64,000 bases of DNA from Portulaca oleracea (Eukaryota; Streptophyta; Magnoliopsida; Caryophyllales; Portulacaceae), in assembly GCA_029582165.1 (NCBI GenBank), contig CM055877.1, positions 23,930,355-23,994,354 on the forward strand. Direction: 5' to 3'. The notes under the pieces are model-generated. The model was not told the DNA's origin. It saw only the letters and a program-made list of their open reading frames with translations, and did not search any database. Both the position numbers and the translations under genes were made by a program. Positions 23,201 through 33,097 of this stretch are shown one piece after another; position 1 is the first letter of the stretch, and each line of letters starts with the position of its first letter.

Positions 23201-24220
23201 ACACATGATAAGGTCACACTCGATCAAAACAAGATGAGACTATAAAAATGATAGTCTTTTAGGCTCAAAGAAGATCTCACAGGTTAAACACTTTCACAAT
23301 CACAACAATGATGAACCAAACACAAGAGTCTCACCATCGTGCACACGAGACTTTCAAGAGTAAATGAGTCACATACAAGACAATGATATTCGCAAAACAA
23401 ACATATAACAAGTTTCTCACATCATCCAAGCCAAACCACGCTTCTTATCATACACAATTACGCTCAACCAACCAATAAATCACCCCTTGAACATTAGGAG
23501 GGGTTTTCGAAACCAACAACCAAGCCAATCAACCAACAATTTTCCATTTTTTATATTGAAAACAATAAAACCAAACTAAGAAAGCAATAAATTGCCTAAG
23601 AAAGTTATAAAAATGAAAACTAAAGCGAAGGGATATTGGAAATGTACCTTGAATGATTGATAACATCCCACTTTCACCTTGTCCTCGCTTATGCCATGAC
23701 AAAATGGATGCAACTCTATTCAAATGCTTTGTTCTATTGCCTAGAATGATCCTAAATTACCTAGAATGCAATTTATAGTATACTAAGTGCTTAAAAATGA
23801 AACTAACTTATGAAATCACATAATTTACTACTACTAGTCATATAAACCTATATGAATTAACCTAGAATGCAATTTGCGTGAGCTAAACGCAAAAGACACA
23901 CCTCCAAAATCAACACCATGTCAATTGTCACTTTGCAACTACTATGTTCACACCACCATGCCAAGCACTAATTCAATTGAATCACCCTGTAATTAGCTCA
24001 AATTTCCCCTCCCCCATGCTTAAAGAATTCATTGTCTCCAATGATAAGTATATACAATGAACTAAAAGGGGAAGAAGAATATACTTACAATGCTAACATA
24101 TAGAGATTAGCAAAGCAATTCAAGCATTTTTAGCATCTGTCAAACTCAACTACATTCAAGCCTAAAATGCACACACTCTAGCAAAGAATCAACCCAAACA
24201 CCCAAATTTTATGGTACCTA
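20231..24220 (-). mobile_element. non-coding 3' region of a Gypsy-type (Tat/Athila-like) retrotransposon
   Basis: On the minus strand GCTTGAGGACAAACAAAG and TTAAGCATGAGGGGGTTGA (plus 22050-22095), and near 24030-24005 GGAGACAATGAATTC followed by TTAAGCATGGGGGAGG, are the characteristic post-pol phrases of plant Tat/Athila Gypsy elements. A polypyrimidine tract (22718-22830) is also typical. No gag or pol coding was seen, so only the non-coding part is present. A MULE MITE is inserted at 21046-21645. Confidence 0.55.
21046..21645. mobile_element. MULE-type MITE, 600 bp, 10-bp target duplication
   Basis: CCTAAAAGCC flanks at 21036-21045 and 21646-21655. Inverted ends of about 110 bp match almost perfectly: GAGTTAATTACATTTACCCT on the left and GAGGTAATTACATTTACCCT (right, reversed), then ACCTGAC, GGTAATAATTTTTGCACACC and CGACATTTGAGAAATAATTT. 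The interior is non-coding. The high arm identity implies a recent insertion. Confidence 0.93.
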
Positions 24221-25483
24221 CTGTGACAGGAAAGCACTTGCACTGGGCATAGCAAAAGCAGATTGGTGCTGGAAGAACCAGTCGCAAGCGCTGGGTGAGC
24301 AACTGGCGCACGGCAGGGCTGCCGGAAGTGGGGATGCGAGGGAGTAGTGCAGCGCGTCGAGGTGTGCGCTGGGTTCGTTGGTGGTAGACCTGTTCAATGG
24401 GCCGGGGACCCGCCCGGCCTGGACTAAAAAAAAGAGGTGCAATCTGGTATCATAATTTGTCATATTACTTAATATTCTTTCACATTTTACCATAATATAC
24501 ACTTTACTATAGTCATTAACAATATATCTTCTTACTTTTCTCTCTTGTCACTTTTCTTTTCTACTCTTCACATTCTCTCTCCTCACCTACCATATCAATC
24601 ACTCTCCACAAAGTTTATGATAACATTCCACATCTTACACCATTTTCTACATTTTCACCATACCGCGTCATTTTCACAATATATCAATCGTACAAAAGAA
24701 CAGGGTCTTAATACAAACAACCTACCTAGTTGGACTGTACAATATCCATATGTATGGTTATTACACAACCATCTATTTGCACCACATATGAAGCATCTAG
24801 ATATTTTACATTCAGCTAAATTTTCTTTTTTCGGAGGTTTGAAAAACTTTTGCTAATTGACATCTACTGTTTGTTAGTGGTAAAATTAGGCACCTATTAA
24901 GACTTGTTAAACATTTGATTTTTTTTTTTTTTTTTGGGTGCAGATAAACATTTGAATATGACTATTTGGAACACTTCTAGCGATTAGGAGCTCAAGAGAG
25001 TGATTGATAAAATAGAGCTGTTAGGAACACTTCTAACGATTAGACGTCATTAAATTTTTAAATAAAACGTTTTCAAAATAAACCTATCACCTCGAATATT
25101 TTGTAAAGTAATTAAAAATTTGAAATAGACAAAAGTTGGAGCCTACAAAATATAATTTCCAAAAATATAATACTATACTTTTAAGAAAATATTTTTCAAT
25201 ATAAACATAATGATAATAGTTTCACATAACAGATCATTATACATATTGAAAAATTTGCAATTATAGTTCATAATATGAATGCACAAATTCTAGGATGACA
25301 AAAATTAAGGAATTGAAAGAGTATATGAGTTCATTTTTTTGTTATTATTCATAATCCTCCTACTTTTCTAATATATATCTCGAAAAATACATGAGAGACT
25401 ACCTTACAAAATAGACAAGGGAGTATTTAATAACAACTCCCCCATATAGGAACATCTTAGAGTCGTTGGGAAAGACTAAGAGG
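24221..25483. other. intergenic, no gene seen
   Basis: A GC-rich patch at 24230-24420, of unknown origin, passes into AT-rich DNA. No exon-like signal or clear element ends were found. Confidence 0.4.
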
Positions 25484-25772
25484 TAGAGATGGCAAAAATT
25501 TGTCCGCCTCGGATTACCCGAATTGTCCGACGCAGAAAAAATCGGGTCTGGACATAGATTTTTCGTCCGAATTTTGATATTGACCAAATTGACCGATATT
25601 CAGACATAAAATTTCTCTTTTTTCTATTGTCCGAACTCGATTTGAGTTTCGTCCGAATTGTCCGACTCGGTACGATCCGAAATAAAACCGAGTCCAAACA
25701 TGAATTTCTTGTTCGAATTTTAATATTGTCCAAATTTGATCGACCCAAATTTTTTCCAACGCTACTAACACT
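25484..25772. mobile_element. hAT-like MITE, family member 1
   Basis: Left end TAGAGATGGCAAAAATTTGTCCG; the right end reverses to TAGCGTTGGAAAAAATTT. The interior is built from repeated TTCGGACAAT/ATTGTCCGAA phrases as in members at 30475, 33603 and 58989. CTAAGAGG occurs at 25476-25483 and 25773-25780; the right TIR seems to end at 25764, leaving 8 extra bases before the duplication. Confidence 0.7.
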
Positions 25773-26203
25773 CTAAGAGGAGTACGTAAGAGGTTGGATT
25801 CAGAGCTAACAACTCCCCCATATATCTAAGTTTTCAAGTTAGGCTATATTTGGGTCAATAAGAACCGATTCAATGAAACTTGTGATTTGATTAATTAATT
25901 GATGAATGTAAAATGGTTAAAAATCATTTATTTATGATTATTTTATTCATAAGATGTTATTCATAATATATACAACCCATCATCCTTGAGTGTTTTTATT
26001 ATTGGTTATTTTCGATTATTGAAAGCCAGAAGGTTTAAAGGTTCATGAATTACAGCAAACCGCAAAAGAAACAGCAAACAACCACCACTAAAAGAAAAAG
26101 TTACAACCAAACTGCTAAATAAAATAGCACAGCAAGGACTTTCGTGAGCACCATAGCCAAACGAAACCATTACATCGCAAATATCATGCAAGATCGATGA
26201 ATT

Positions 26204-26388
26204 CAGCTTGATGGGTCATCGAGGACTAGCGCGCCAATAGCATTGCTAATAACCACAACCCTTCGGTCAATCTCAGCTTCAATATCATCAAGGCTATCAT
26301 CTTTCGACATGTTGGCTCGCCTATTCATCCTAACCTTCTGACCACCCTTTTGGCCATGAGCAGCTCTACAAGTTGTATCTTTGACAAG
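26204..26388 (-). other. unrecognised coding-like fragment
   Basis: Minus strand from 26388 reads about 61 codons to TGA: LVKDTTCRAAHGQKGGQK, then VRMNRRANMSKDDSLDDIEA and EIDRRVVVISNAIGALVLDD. An AG (TGACAG) precedes it, as at a splice acceptor. The composition is protein-like, but I do not recognise it and see no upstream exon. It could be a captured gene fragment or the tail of a transposon protein. Confidence 0.3.
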
Positions 26389-26399
26389 CTGTCACTTAC

Positions 26400-26485
26400 A
26401 CTCTGCTTGGGAGGAGAGTTAAAATGGAGAGTAGGGGTTCATAGGAGTAAAGGAGGGTGAAGGTATGGGAGGGTTCATAAGGGTA
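26400..26485 (-). mobile_element. fragment of the Tourist-like MITE family seen at 40085
   Basis: The segment GGAGAGTTAAAATGGAGAGT ... GGGAGGGTTCATAAGGGT is the reverse complement of the right part of the element at 40085-40522 with few differences. The other end was not found. Confidence 0.6.
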
Positions 26486-26645
26486 TTAACTATGCTGGTT
26501 GCACGTTCAGTTAGTCATTTGCTGCTCCAAACAAAATCCTACCCTTTGTCTCATTTAGTTTTGTTTTCCATATTATCATAGTCATAATTCATCCATTTAT
26601 AATCAAATAATCGCTTCTTCTTCCCATCTTTGTCTTTATTTTTTA

Positions 26646-28033
26646 AGGTTATTGACTATAAAGGATGGCCCAAGAAGCAATTTGACAGTTAAGGAATATG
26701 TGGACTTTAAAGTCCAGATTTATAACTAAAAGTGGGGTCCACATCTGCTGATGTGGCCCTTTCTCTCTCTTTCTTTAATTTTTTATTTTATTTTGTTTCA
26801 TGTTTTCTTCTTCCTTTCACACTCGCCAATCCACCCCCACAGACCACCCTTGAACCACCATCCACCACCTCTCAACCGCCGCCACACACCATCAGACACC
26901 ACCATTTTCGACCACCCAAACGCCACCATAACCACCATACTTTCAACCCAAATCACAACCCATCTCAATTGTATCTCATACAGAAGATCTTAAGTATTAT
27001 TTATTAAAAAGAATCCTCGAAAGAGAGGCCTGAAATACAGGAAGAGAAGAGAGAGGGACCTGAAATCTCCTCCCGCCATTGACGACGGCTCTCTCGAGCT
27101 TTGACTTCGATCAATCGGAGCTCAGAATTCTTCTCCTCATTAAATCCAGATCAAGATGAAGCCCGCTTTCAGTCGCTTCGACATTGCCGCTTGCGCTCAG
27201 AAGCTCGATGTCGATCATCGGATTTCTCTTCGTATCTACTTTCGGATCGCCGACAGTATACTCCGTCAGGCTGCTATCTTTCGAAATGAGCAGAATATTT
27301 TAGACTTATATGTTATGCTCTTGAGATTTTCTAGTTTAGTTACTGAGACTATTCAACGCCATCGAGATTATGGTGCATCACCCCCCCCCCCCAACACTTC
27401 TTCATCCTTCTGGGCAAAGAGGAGGAAACGCATCGATTCATCCAAATCTAACTACCTTCCCCTGCTTCCTGCTGCAACCCCTGTTTCTTCATCTCGTAAT
27501 TCCAAATCAACCTAGAAACGACACCGATTTTTCGGCCACCGGAAAGACCCCTTTTACGCCGCCCTCGTAGAGTGCTAGAAATCCGGCGATGGCAACGGCG
27601 AAGAAAAGACGACAATGCTTAGCTGGTCGAAGTTGAGCTGGAGTTTTGAGAATTTATCGAGGTGTAAGAATGCTTGTGTAGTTGTAGAGTCTCTGATTTT
27701 TATCCCCATATCGCCTCGCCGGATTGCGTATGATAAGGTCAAGAATCGCGCCAGATGTTGGATTCCAGCGAAGCTTCGGAAGTCGGCCGATCAAGTATGA
27801 GATACAATTGAGATGGGCTGAGGCTGAGGTGGATTTGCCTTTCTTCCCCTGTTTTCGTAGAGGGATAATGAGGTCTGGTCTGGAATTAAAGTTTTTTTTT
27901 ACCTAAAAATACATCTGGACTGCCTATTTATAAACACTGGGTCCCACTATTAAATAAAAATTGGAACTTCACTATTTTCACAAGACTTTTAGGTCAATAG
28001 TGTTAATGGGCCATCCTTCATGGTCATTAACCC
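26646..28033. mobile_element. Pack-MULE, 1,388 bp, 9-bp target duplication
   Basis: TATTTTTTA flanks at 26637-26645 and 28034-28042. Left end AGGTTATTGACTATAAAGGA and right end (reversed) GGGTTAATGACCATGAAGGA both continue into TGGCCCA; degenerate inversion then extends about 100 bp. The interior is GC-richer than its surroundings and contains an AMSH-like gene start (27156 onward) with a 5' UTR-like leader, i.e. captured host sequence. Confidence 0.88.
27156..27378 (+). pseudogene. captured N-terminal fragment of an AMSH-like deubiquitinase gene
   Basis: About 74 codons from ATG 27156 match the start of plant AMSH proteins (the MIT-like USP8-dimerisation region). Recognisable blocks are LDVDHRISLRIYFRIADS, ILRQAAIFRNEQNILDLYVM and LLRFSSLVTETIQRHRDY. 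Homology stops at about RDYGAS, where a run of C residues (27380-27390) begins. The frame stays open to 27515 but the sequence no longer looks like AMSH. The catalytic JAMM metalloprotease domain is absent, so it cannot act as a deubiquitinase. About 140 bp of CT-rich leader upstream may be the donor 5' UTR. The source gene is not in this window. Confidence 0.8.
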
Positions 28034-28492
28034 TATTTTTTATTATTGTTTAAGCCCAAAGGCAATGGAAAATTAGCTCAATAGCCGAGTACAATGCAAC
28101 CCAATGCACAAGAGTTCATAACCAAACAAAAGACTGAGTTACTGTGGGTTCAATTTTGATCTAATTAGATGAGTAAGGAAATCTATTAGAAAGGTGATTA
28201 GAGTGGATATGAGCCACCTAGACCTGCCGGAGGACATGGTACTGGGCAAGGAAGTGTACGTGGCGAGGGAGTATTAAGGTGCTAAGGTAAGGTCTGGGTA
28301 TGTACATGTTGTGATTATGTTTCTTATTGTGTGACCTCTGCATGCCTTTTGTCCAAGTACGTTTAGCTCTTCCATAACTACATGGAATACACAGGTATAG
28401 TATGTTTAATTACTTCCACAATGTAGGGTTAATGGCTCAAATTCTCTTGACTCATTATTTGATAAGTTTCCTAAACACTTCAAGTTATCGGT

Positions 28493-28954
28493 TGCTATTA
28501 GGAAATTATTTTATTTCCTAATTATATTTAGGTTTATTTCCTAATTGTAATAGCATTCTAAAACCTAATTGTATTTGGAGTGGAAGTCTAGCCAGATCTA
28601 TAGGATGTTTACCCCTATAAATAGAGGTCTTTATTCACCTTGTAAAGCGCGGCAGACGTAGCCAATGTGACAGCCTTCAAAACTACTTATCCCTAGGTTG
28701 CGAGAGTGTACGGTGTTATTTCCACATCTTCACACTACTTATCCCTAGGTTGCGAGAGTGAATGAGAGATTAAACTTCACCTCTTGTAATATCTCCTTGT
28801 CCATTAGTGGATTTTTTCGCCCGTGGTTTTTCCCCGATTCGGGTTTCCACGTAAAAATATTGGCTCTCCCTTTGTTATCCTTGCCTTTCTCTATTATTAT
28901 CCTCGATTTCCATAATCATCCTGTTTTTCCTTCCGTTGCATATATTAGCTAACA
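28493..28954 (+). mobile_element. LTR of a retrotransposon (probable solo LTR)
   Basis: TGCTATTAGG ... TTAGCTAACA, 462 bp. It resembles the 580-bp LTR at 51997 in layout: repeated TTTCCTAATT phrases, CTATAAATAGAGG TATA box near 28615, TGGTTTTT...CGGGTTTCCACGT near the end. It contains a 52-bp tandem duplication (ACTACTTATCCCTAGGTTGC at about 28682 and 28734). No coding region adjoins and no target duplication is visible. Confidence 0.55.
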
Positions 28955-29019
28955 ACTGGCAACAAATTTGAATTTGATGCCTAACACACAACTTTTTCAG
29001 TTTCTTGGTCTTCCGCTCA

Positions 29020-29215
29020 GTTTTTTCCAAGGCTTGAATTGGTTTTCAAAAGAGGTTTTATTTTGAAATGTTTTTATGGGATTTATCGGAATCAACATGT
29101 TCATGAACATCGATTTATGGGGGAAGGTTGGGTATATCTGGATGCTCCAAATCATGCTTAAACGTATTTCCCTATGAGCTTGTTATTTTTGTTGTTGTTG
29201 TAGATGAACCAGGAA
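29020..29215 (+). mobile_element. 3' tail of an RTE-type LINE
   Basis: It shares with the RTE element at 57-59.5 kb the phrases TTTTGAAATGTTT, TCGGAATCAACAT (there TCGAAATCAACAT) and GGGGGAAGGTTG, and ends in a TTGTTGTTG run as RTE elements do. Only the tail is present. Confidence 0.5.
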
Positions 29216-29450
29216 GGGGAAGACCAAAGCTTTTGAGTCTTGATTTATTTTTCATCTTGTTTTGTTTTTAGTTCTACTAGTCTAAACCCATGCGTTGCAC
29301 GGGGTATAAATAATAAATATTTAATAATAAAAAAGACGACAAAAACATAAATGTATTTTATAACTAGTAATGACAATGGTGAAATATAGGATAAAAGCTA
29401 GAGGGCTGTTTTGTAATGAAAATACTCCAATGCTCCTCAGAGGTTTTTTG

Positions 29451-30078
29451 TAGGGGTGTTCATAAATAACCGCCCCGAAAAACCCGATCCGGAAACCCGC
29501 TACCCGGTCACTAATTTAGGGTACCCGCCCCGGAAAAATCAATTTTAACCAGGTTGGGTATCTGCCCCGGAATATTTTCGGTTAATCGGTTCGATTACGG
29601 ATCGGCCCCTATACATTGTCGGGTACCCAAATTACCCGAATTAAATTTAACATTTAGGTCCATATTTAATTTTTGCCTATCTTTTTCCGATCTCTAGTCT
29701 ACTATCTAGGCCCAAATTTTAATCTGGAAAAAACTCTAATTTACGTTAATGTTGGCGCTCAGTGCTCCAATTCCAAATCCTCCAAAAACTCAAAACGTAT
29801 GAAAACTCAGTACCTGTGGTCCTGCTGGCCTAGTTTTAAAACAATTTTGAAACATTTTTTGTTACGGAAGTGTTAATTAATAATTACAAATTAAAAATAA
29901 AAATTGCAAACTCATATGATTATAATTAATTGGGTTTTTTGGTTAACTAAGATCCGAAGTCTGGAACTTTCGGTGCCGGTAGTTCGATTACGGTTTGAGG
30001 GTTTGGCCGCCCCGAATTTTCGGATACCCGGAAAAAATTATTCAATCGGTTCGGGTACCCGCCCCATGAACACCCCTA
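29451..30078. mobile_element. hAT MITE, 628 bp, 8-bp target duplication
   Basis: GTTTTTTG flanks at 29443-29450 and 30079-30086. The inverted ends TAGGGGTGTTCAT are identical. Subterminal GGTACCCG/CGGGTACC and CCGCCCCG phrases are frequent. No transposase. Confidence 0.93.
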
Positions 30079-30474
30079 GTTTTTTGTGACATTCGATAGA
30101 CGGTGCCCTAAACGTTGTTTGCTACGTGTGGTAGACACTACTTTACCTAATATTGAAAATTTTACAAATTAGTATTTTGTTGAATACAAAACTAAACGTT
30201 ATTTAAACTCTATTGTTGTGTTTTCAAAAAAAAAAAAAAAAGCTTTATTGTTGAAAAATGGCTTAAGCTTTGGTTCTTGCTATAAGTTATGAGGACATCT
30301 ATTGGCCCAAATGTAATACTAAATTTAAATTCTTGGGGGAAGGACAAGAACAAAGAGGTCCATTTGGGCCCAATTTATTGAGTAGTCTCATTTCAATTGG
30401 AATCCTTCTTGAAAGATTGAACAAGTTAAATTTGTGATGTTTGTTCGCTTAGAAATTTAAGATTTTCATCAAAT

Positions 30475-30762
30475 TAGAGCCGGCAAAAATTTATCCGACC
30501 CGAATTACGCGAATTGTCCGACTTGAAAAAATCGGGCCTGGGCATAGATTTTTCGTCCGAATTTTTACATTGACCGAATATTCGGACATAAAATTTCTCT
30601 TTTTTCTAATGTCTGAACGCGATTTTAGCTTCGTCGAATTGTCCGATCCAGTCCAACTCGAAATAAAACCGGGTCCGCACATAAATTCCTCGTCCAAATT
30701 TTAACGTTGTCCGAATTTGTCCTACCCGAATTCACCCGAACCTGAATTTTTGTTAGCCGTAT
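30475..30762. mobile_element. hAT-like MITE, family member 2
   Basis: TAGAGCCGGCAAAAATTT on the left, right end reversed TACGGCTAACAAAAATT, with the same TTGTCCGA/TCGGACAA interior as members 1 and 3 in the same order. Flanks CATCAAAT (30467-30474) and TATCAAAC (30763-30770) are a decayed 8-bp duplication. Confidence 0.75.
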
Positions 30763-31049
30763 ATCAAACTATTAGAGGGCATCTAAAATCTCTGAACATG
30801 ACAACAACCAACCATGCCTGAGGAAAGTTGGGTGTGATATGATTGTGTGAACAGGAGAAATTCGGTTGCAATTAAAGGCCCAAGGGTGAGATGGGGAATC
30901 TTGGGCATTAACATAGTTGTGCACCAACCATATGGACAAACAGGTTATGTTGTACACATTTTGTCAGTGTTTCAAGTACTTTCATCTCACCGCCAGAAAT
31001 GAAATAGTAACATCACGAAACTATAATCTTTTAGTAGAAGGGGAGTTTG

Positions 31050-31959
31050 GTTTTATGGAAAAGTCGCATCGAAGTTTGAGAGGGTTTGGGGGCATGCGTT
31101 ATTCGGTCTTGAACCGAATAAATTGAGAACCTAACCGGTCCAAACTGAACCGATTTTTATTCGGTTCGGTTTCCGGTTTGGCCTTTAGGTCTTACTTGGT
31201 TTTGGATTTAATCGGTTTGCTTTGACTCGGTTCCAGTAAAAACCTCATATAGATGTGGTGGACTGAGCAAGGGAAATAAACAAAAAAAAAAAAAAATTGA
31301 TTTTTAACAATTTGGAATCTCATGCTCTTCACATGCCTTCATGGGCAATTTGCAAAGAAGTTTCCGACAATAGTACTTTTAATCTTTTATAATGCATGCA
31401 TATAATTTCTATTGTCTTAGACATTTATTATGCGTCATAAAAAAATATTTATTTTGATGTGTATGATATGATTAAATATTTTTTTTTGAATGTAATTGAG
31501 AAAGATTTGAAGAGAATTATAGAGTAGGTAGCATTTCTTCAAATTAGCTAATTAAAAAAATTACTATTGTGCTTTATTATATGTAATTAAAACAAAATTG
31601 AAAATTATGTACTTTAGTATCCTTCCACTACTATATTATCTAAATTAATTTTGAAGACAATTTTTAAAAAAGACAATACATAATAATAATAATAATAATA
31701 ATAATAATAGTATAATTGTTGTACAATTTTTTGTTACTTTCTAAATATTATTTAAAGCAATAAATTGTAATAAAATTATTCCATAAAAATAAATCACATA
31801 AAAATGCATATTATGCATGAAATACAACTCTAGTACTCCTAATTTCAAAGCCAAGCGACTCCACTATTTCAAGCGGTCAAATTAGCTTAGCTATACATAA
31901 AAAGGGTTTAATGATCTAATAACATAGGAGTTGGAACTTTTGTGGTCACAATTTTATTA
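31050..31959. other. intergenic, repeat-derived, no gene seen
   Basis: 31100-31250 is rich in CGGTT/AACCG phrases like the interior of a decayed hAT-type MITE, without clear ends. A short (ATA)n run lies at 31681-31710. No exons recognised. Confidence 0.4.
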
Positions 31960-32278
31960 CTCGCCCTGTTCTATATTATTTGCCTCTTAATTGGCTATTA
32001 TATATGATCATCAATATTACTCTTTGGTTGATGAATTTTCATATAATATTTTACTAACAATCGCGATATTATAGTTCTATAATAGTATTTTTCGTTACAA
32101 ATCTACTTATAGCAATTTTATACAACAAGTCAATTTATATAGAGAAATTTACAGTCAAAATGTTTACAATTTGACGTCACAATTTTCAATTCAAAGATGA
32201 CAAATAATTATAGTATATAACAAGTCAATATAATAGTAATAAATATTTTTTATTACGAATCAAATAGAACTGAGAGAG
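31960..32278. mobile_element. Stowaway-like MITE, 319 bp
   Basis: Left CTCGCCCTGTTCTATATTAT, right end reversed CTCTCTCAGTTCTAT, TA dinucleotides at 31958-31959 and 32279-32280. The interior resembles the other Stowaway copies (TTCGTTACAAATC, TTTGACGTCA). Confidence 0.7.
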
Positions 32279-32802
32279 TACTTACATGGCCCAATAAATT
32301 ATAATATTTATAAAAAAAATCAACCCGAACCCATCCGAAATTTCTGGGTTTTAAATACGATTGTTTTTACTAAACCCGAGTTACATTGAACCCGAAAATT
32401 AGCGGGTCAAACCCAACCCGCCCGTTTGACCCCAAAAATTAATTTTTTAAGTTCGATTTTATTACAATTTGTGACTTTTCATTGAAATTTTTAACTATTA
32501 AACTAAAAGCACAACTCATATATTTGTTATTACTCTAATGTAAGTTAAAATAATTACAATAACCTATCTTTACTAGAAGATAACTATACTTTAATTTATT
32601 ATGTATATTATATAAAAGGTACTATTTAGATACCATTTTATAAAAGAAAAAACGGAAAAAAGTCGCAATCATTACCCGTTGAATTGATCCGAACTCGAAA
32701 TATACCAAACATATATTTACTCGAATCTGATATACGACCGACTGAAAACCCGTCTGCCCGACTTAATTGAGAGGTCTAAGCGTTGATGTTGGATTAGGCG
32801 GC

Positions 32803-32809
32803 ACCTACT
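32803..32809 (+). promoter_or_regulatory. MYB-recognition (AC-type) element upstream of DFR
   Basis: ACCTACT within CACCTACTA lies 295 bp before the DFR start codon. R2R3-MYB activators of flavonoid genes bind this core in other plants. Function here is inferred. Confidence 0.45.
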
Positions 32810-32883
32810 AGAAGCCCATAATAGAGGGCACTAACGAGGCTATCTTCTCTTCTTTGCCCAACTAAACGTGACTGGTAGCGAGT

Positions 32884-32889
32884 CACGTG
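32884..32889. promoter_or_regulatory. G-box upstream of DFR
   Basis: CACGTG inside the palindrome GTCACGTGAC, about 210 bp before the ATG. It is a bHLH/bZIP site and pairs with the MYB element 75 bp upstream, the usual layout of MYB-bHLH controlled anthocyanin genes. Confidence 0.5.
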
Positions 32890-33007
32890 ACACGCCACAT
32901 AACTTATCAAATGCAGACCCTCATCTTCATTGTAGGAAACTAATAATGTAATTAATTACCTTTTTTATTTTTTTGAAGGGATACTGTAATTAATTACTTT
33001 TTTCCTT

Positions 33008-33015
33008 TATATATA
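33008..33015 (+). promoter_or_regulatory. TATA box of DFR
   Basis: TATATATA within CTTTATATATACC, 83-90 bp before the ATG at 33098. It implies a leader of about 55-60 nt. Confidence 0.65.
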
Positions 33016-33097
33016 CCACCCTACTAATTCCTCCAAGCAATAAGGTTAAGCATTTTTGAATCTGTTTCTTGTAACTCACAAAGGCTGGTTAATCACA

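Noticed and set aside
27615..27906. second captured gene fragment in the Pack-MULE
   Set aside because: Open frames here (about 60 codons) match nothing I recognise and may be chance reading of GC-richer DNA.
29270..29320. Helitron end (CCATGCGTTGCACGG near a TCTA)
   Set aside because: The motif is reminiscent of plant rolling-circle or other repeat ends, but no matching 3' hairpin plus CTRR or AT insertion site could be found.
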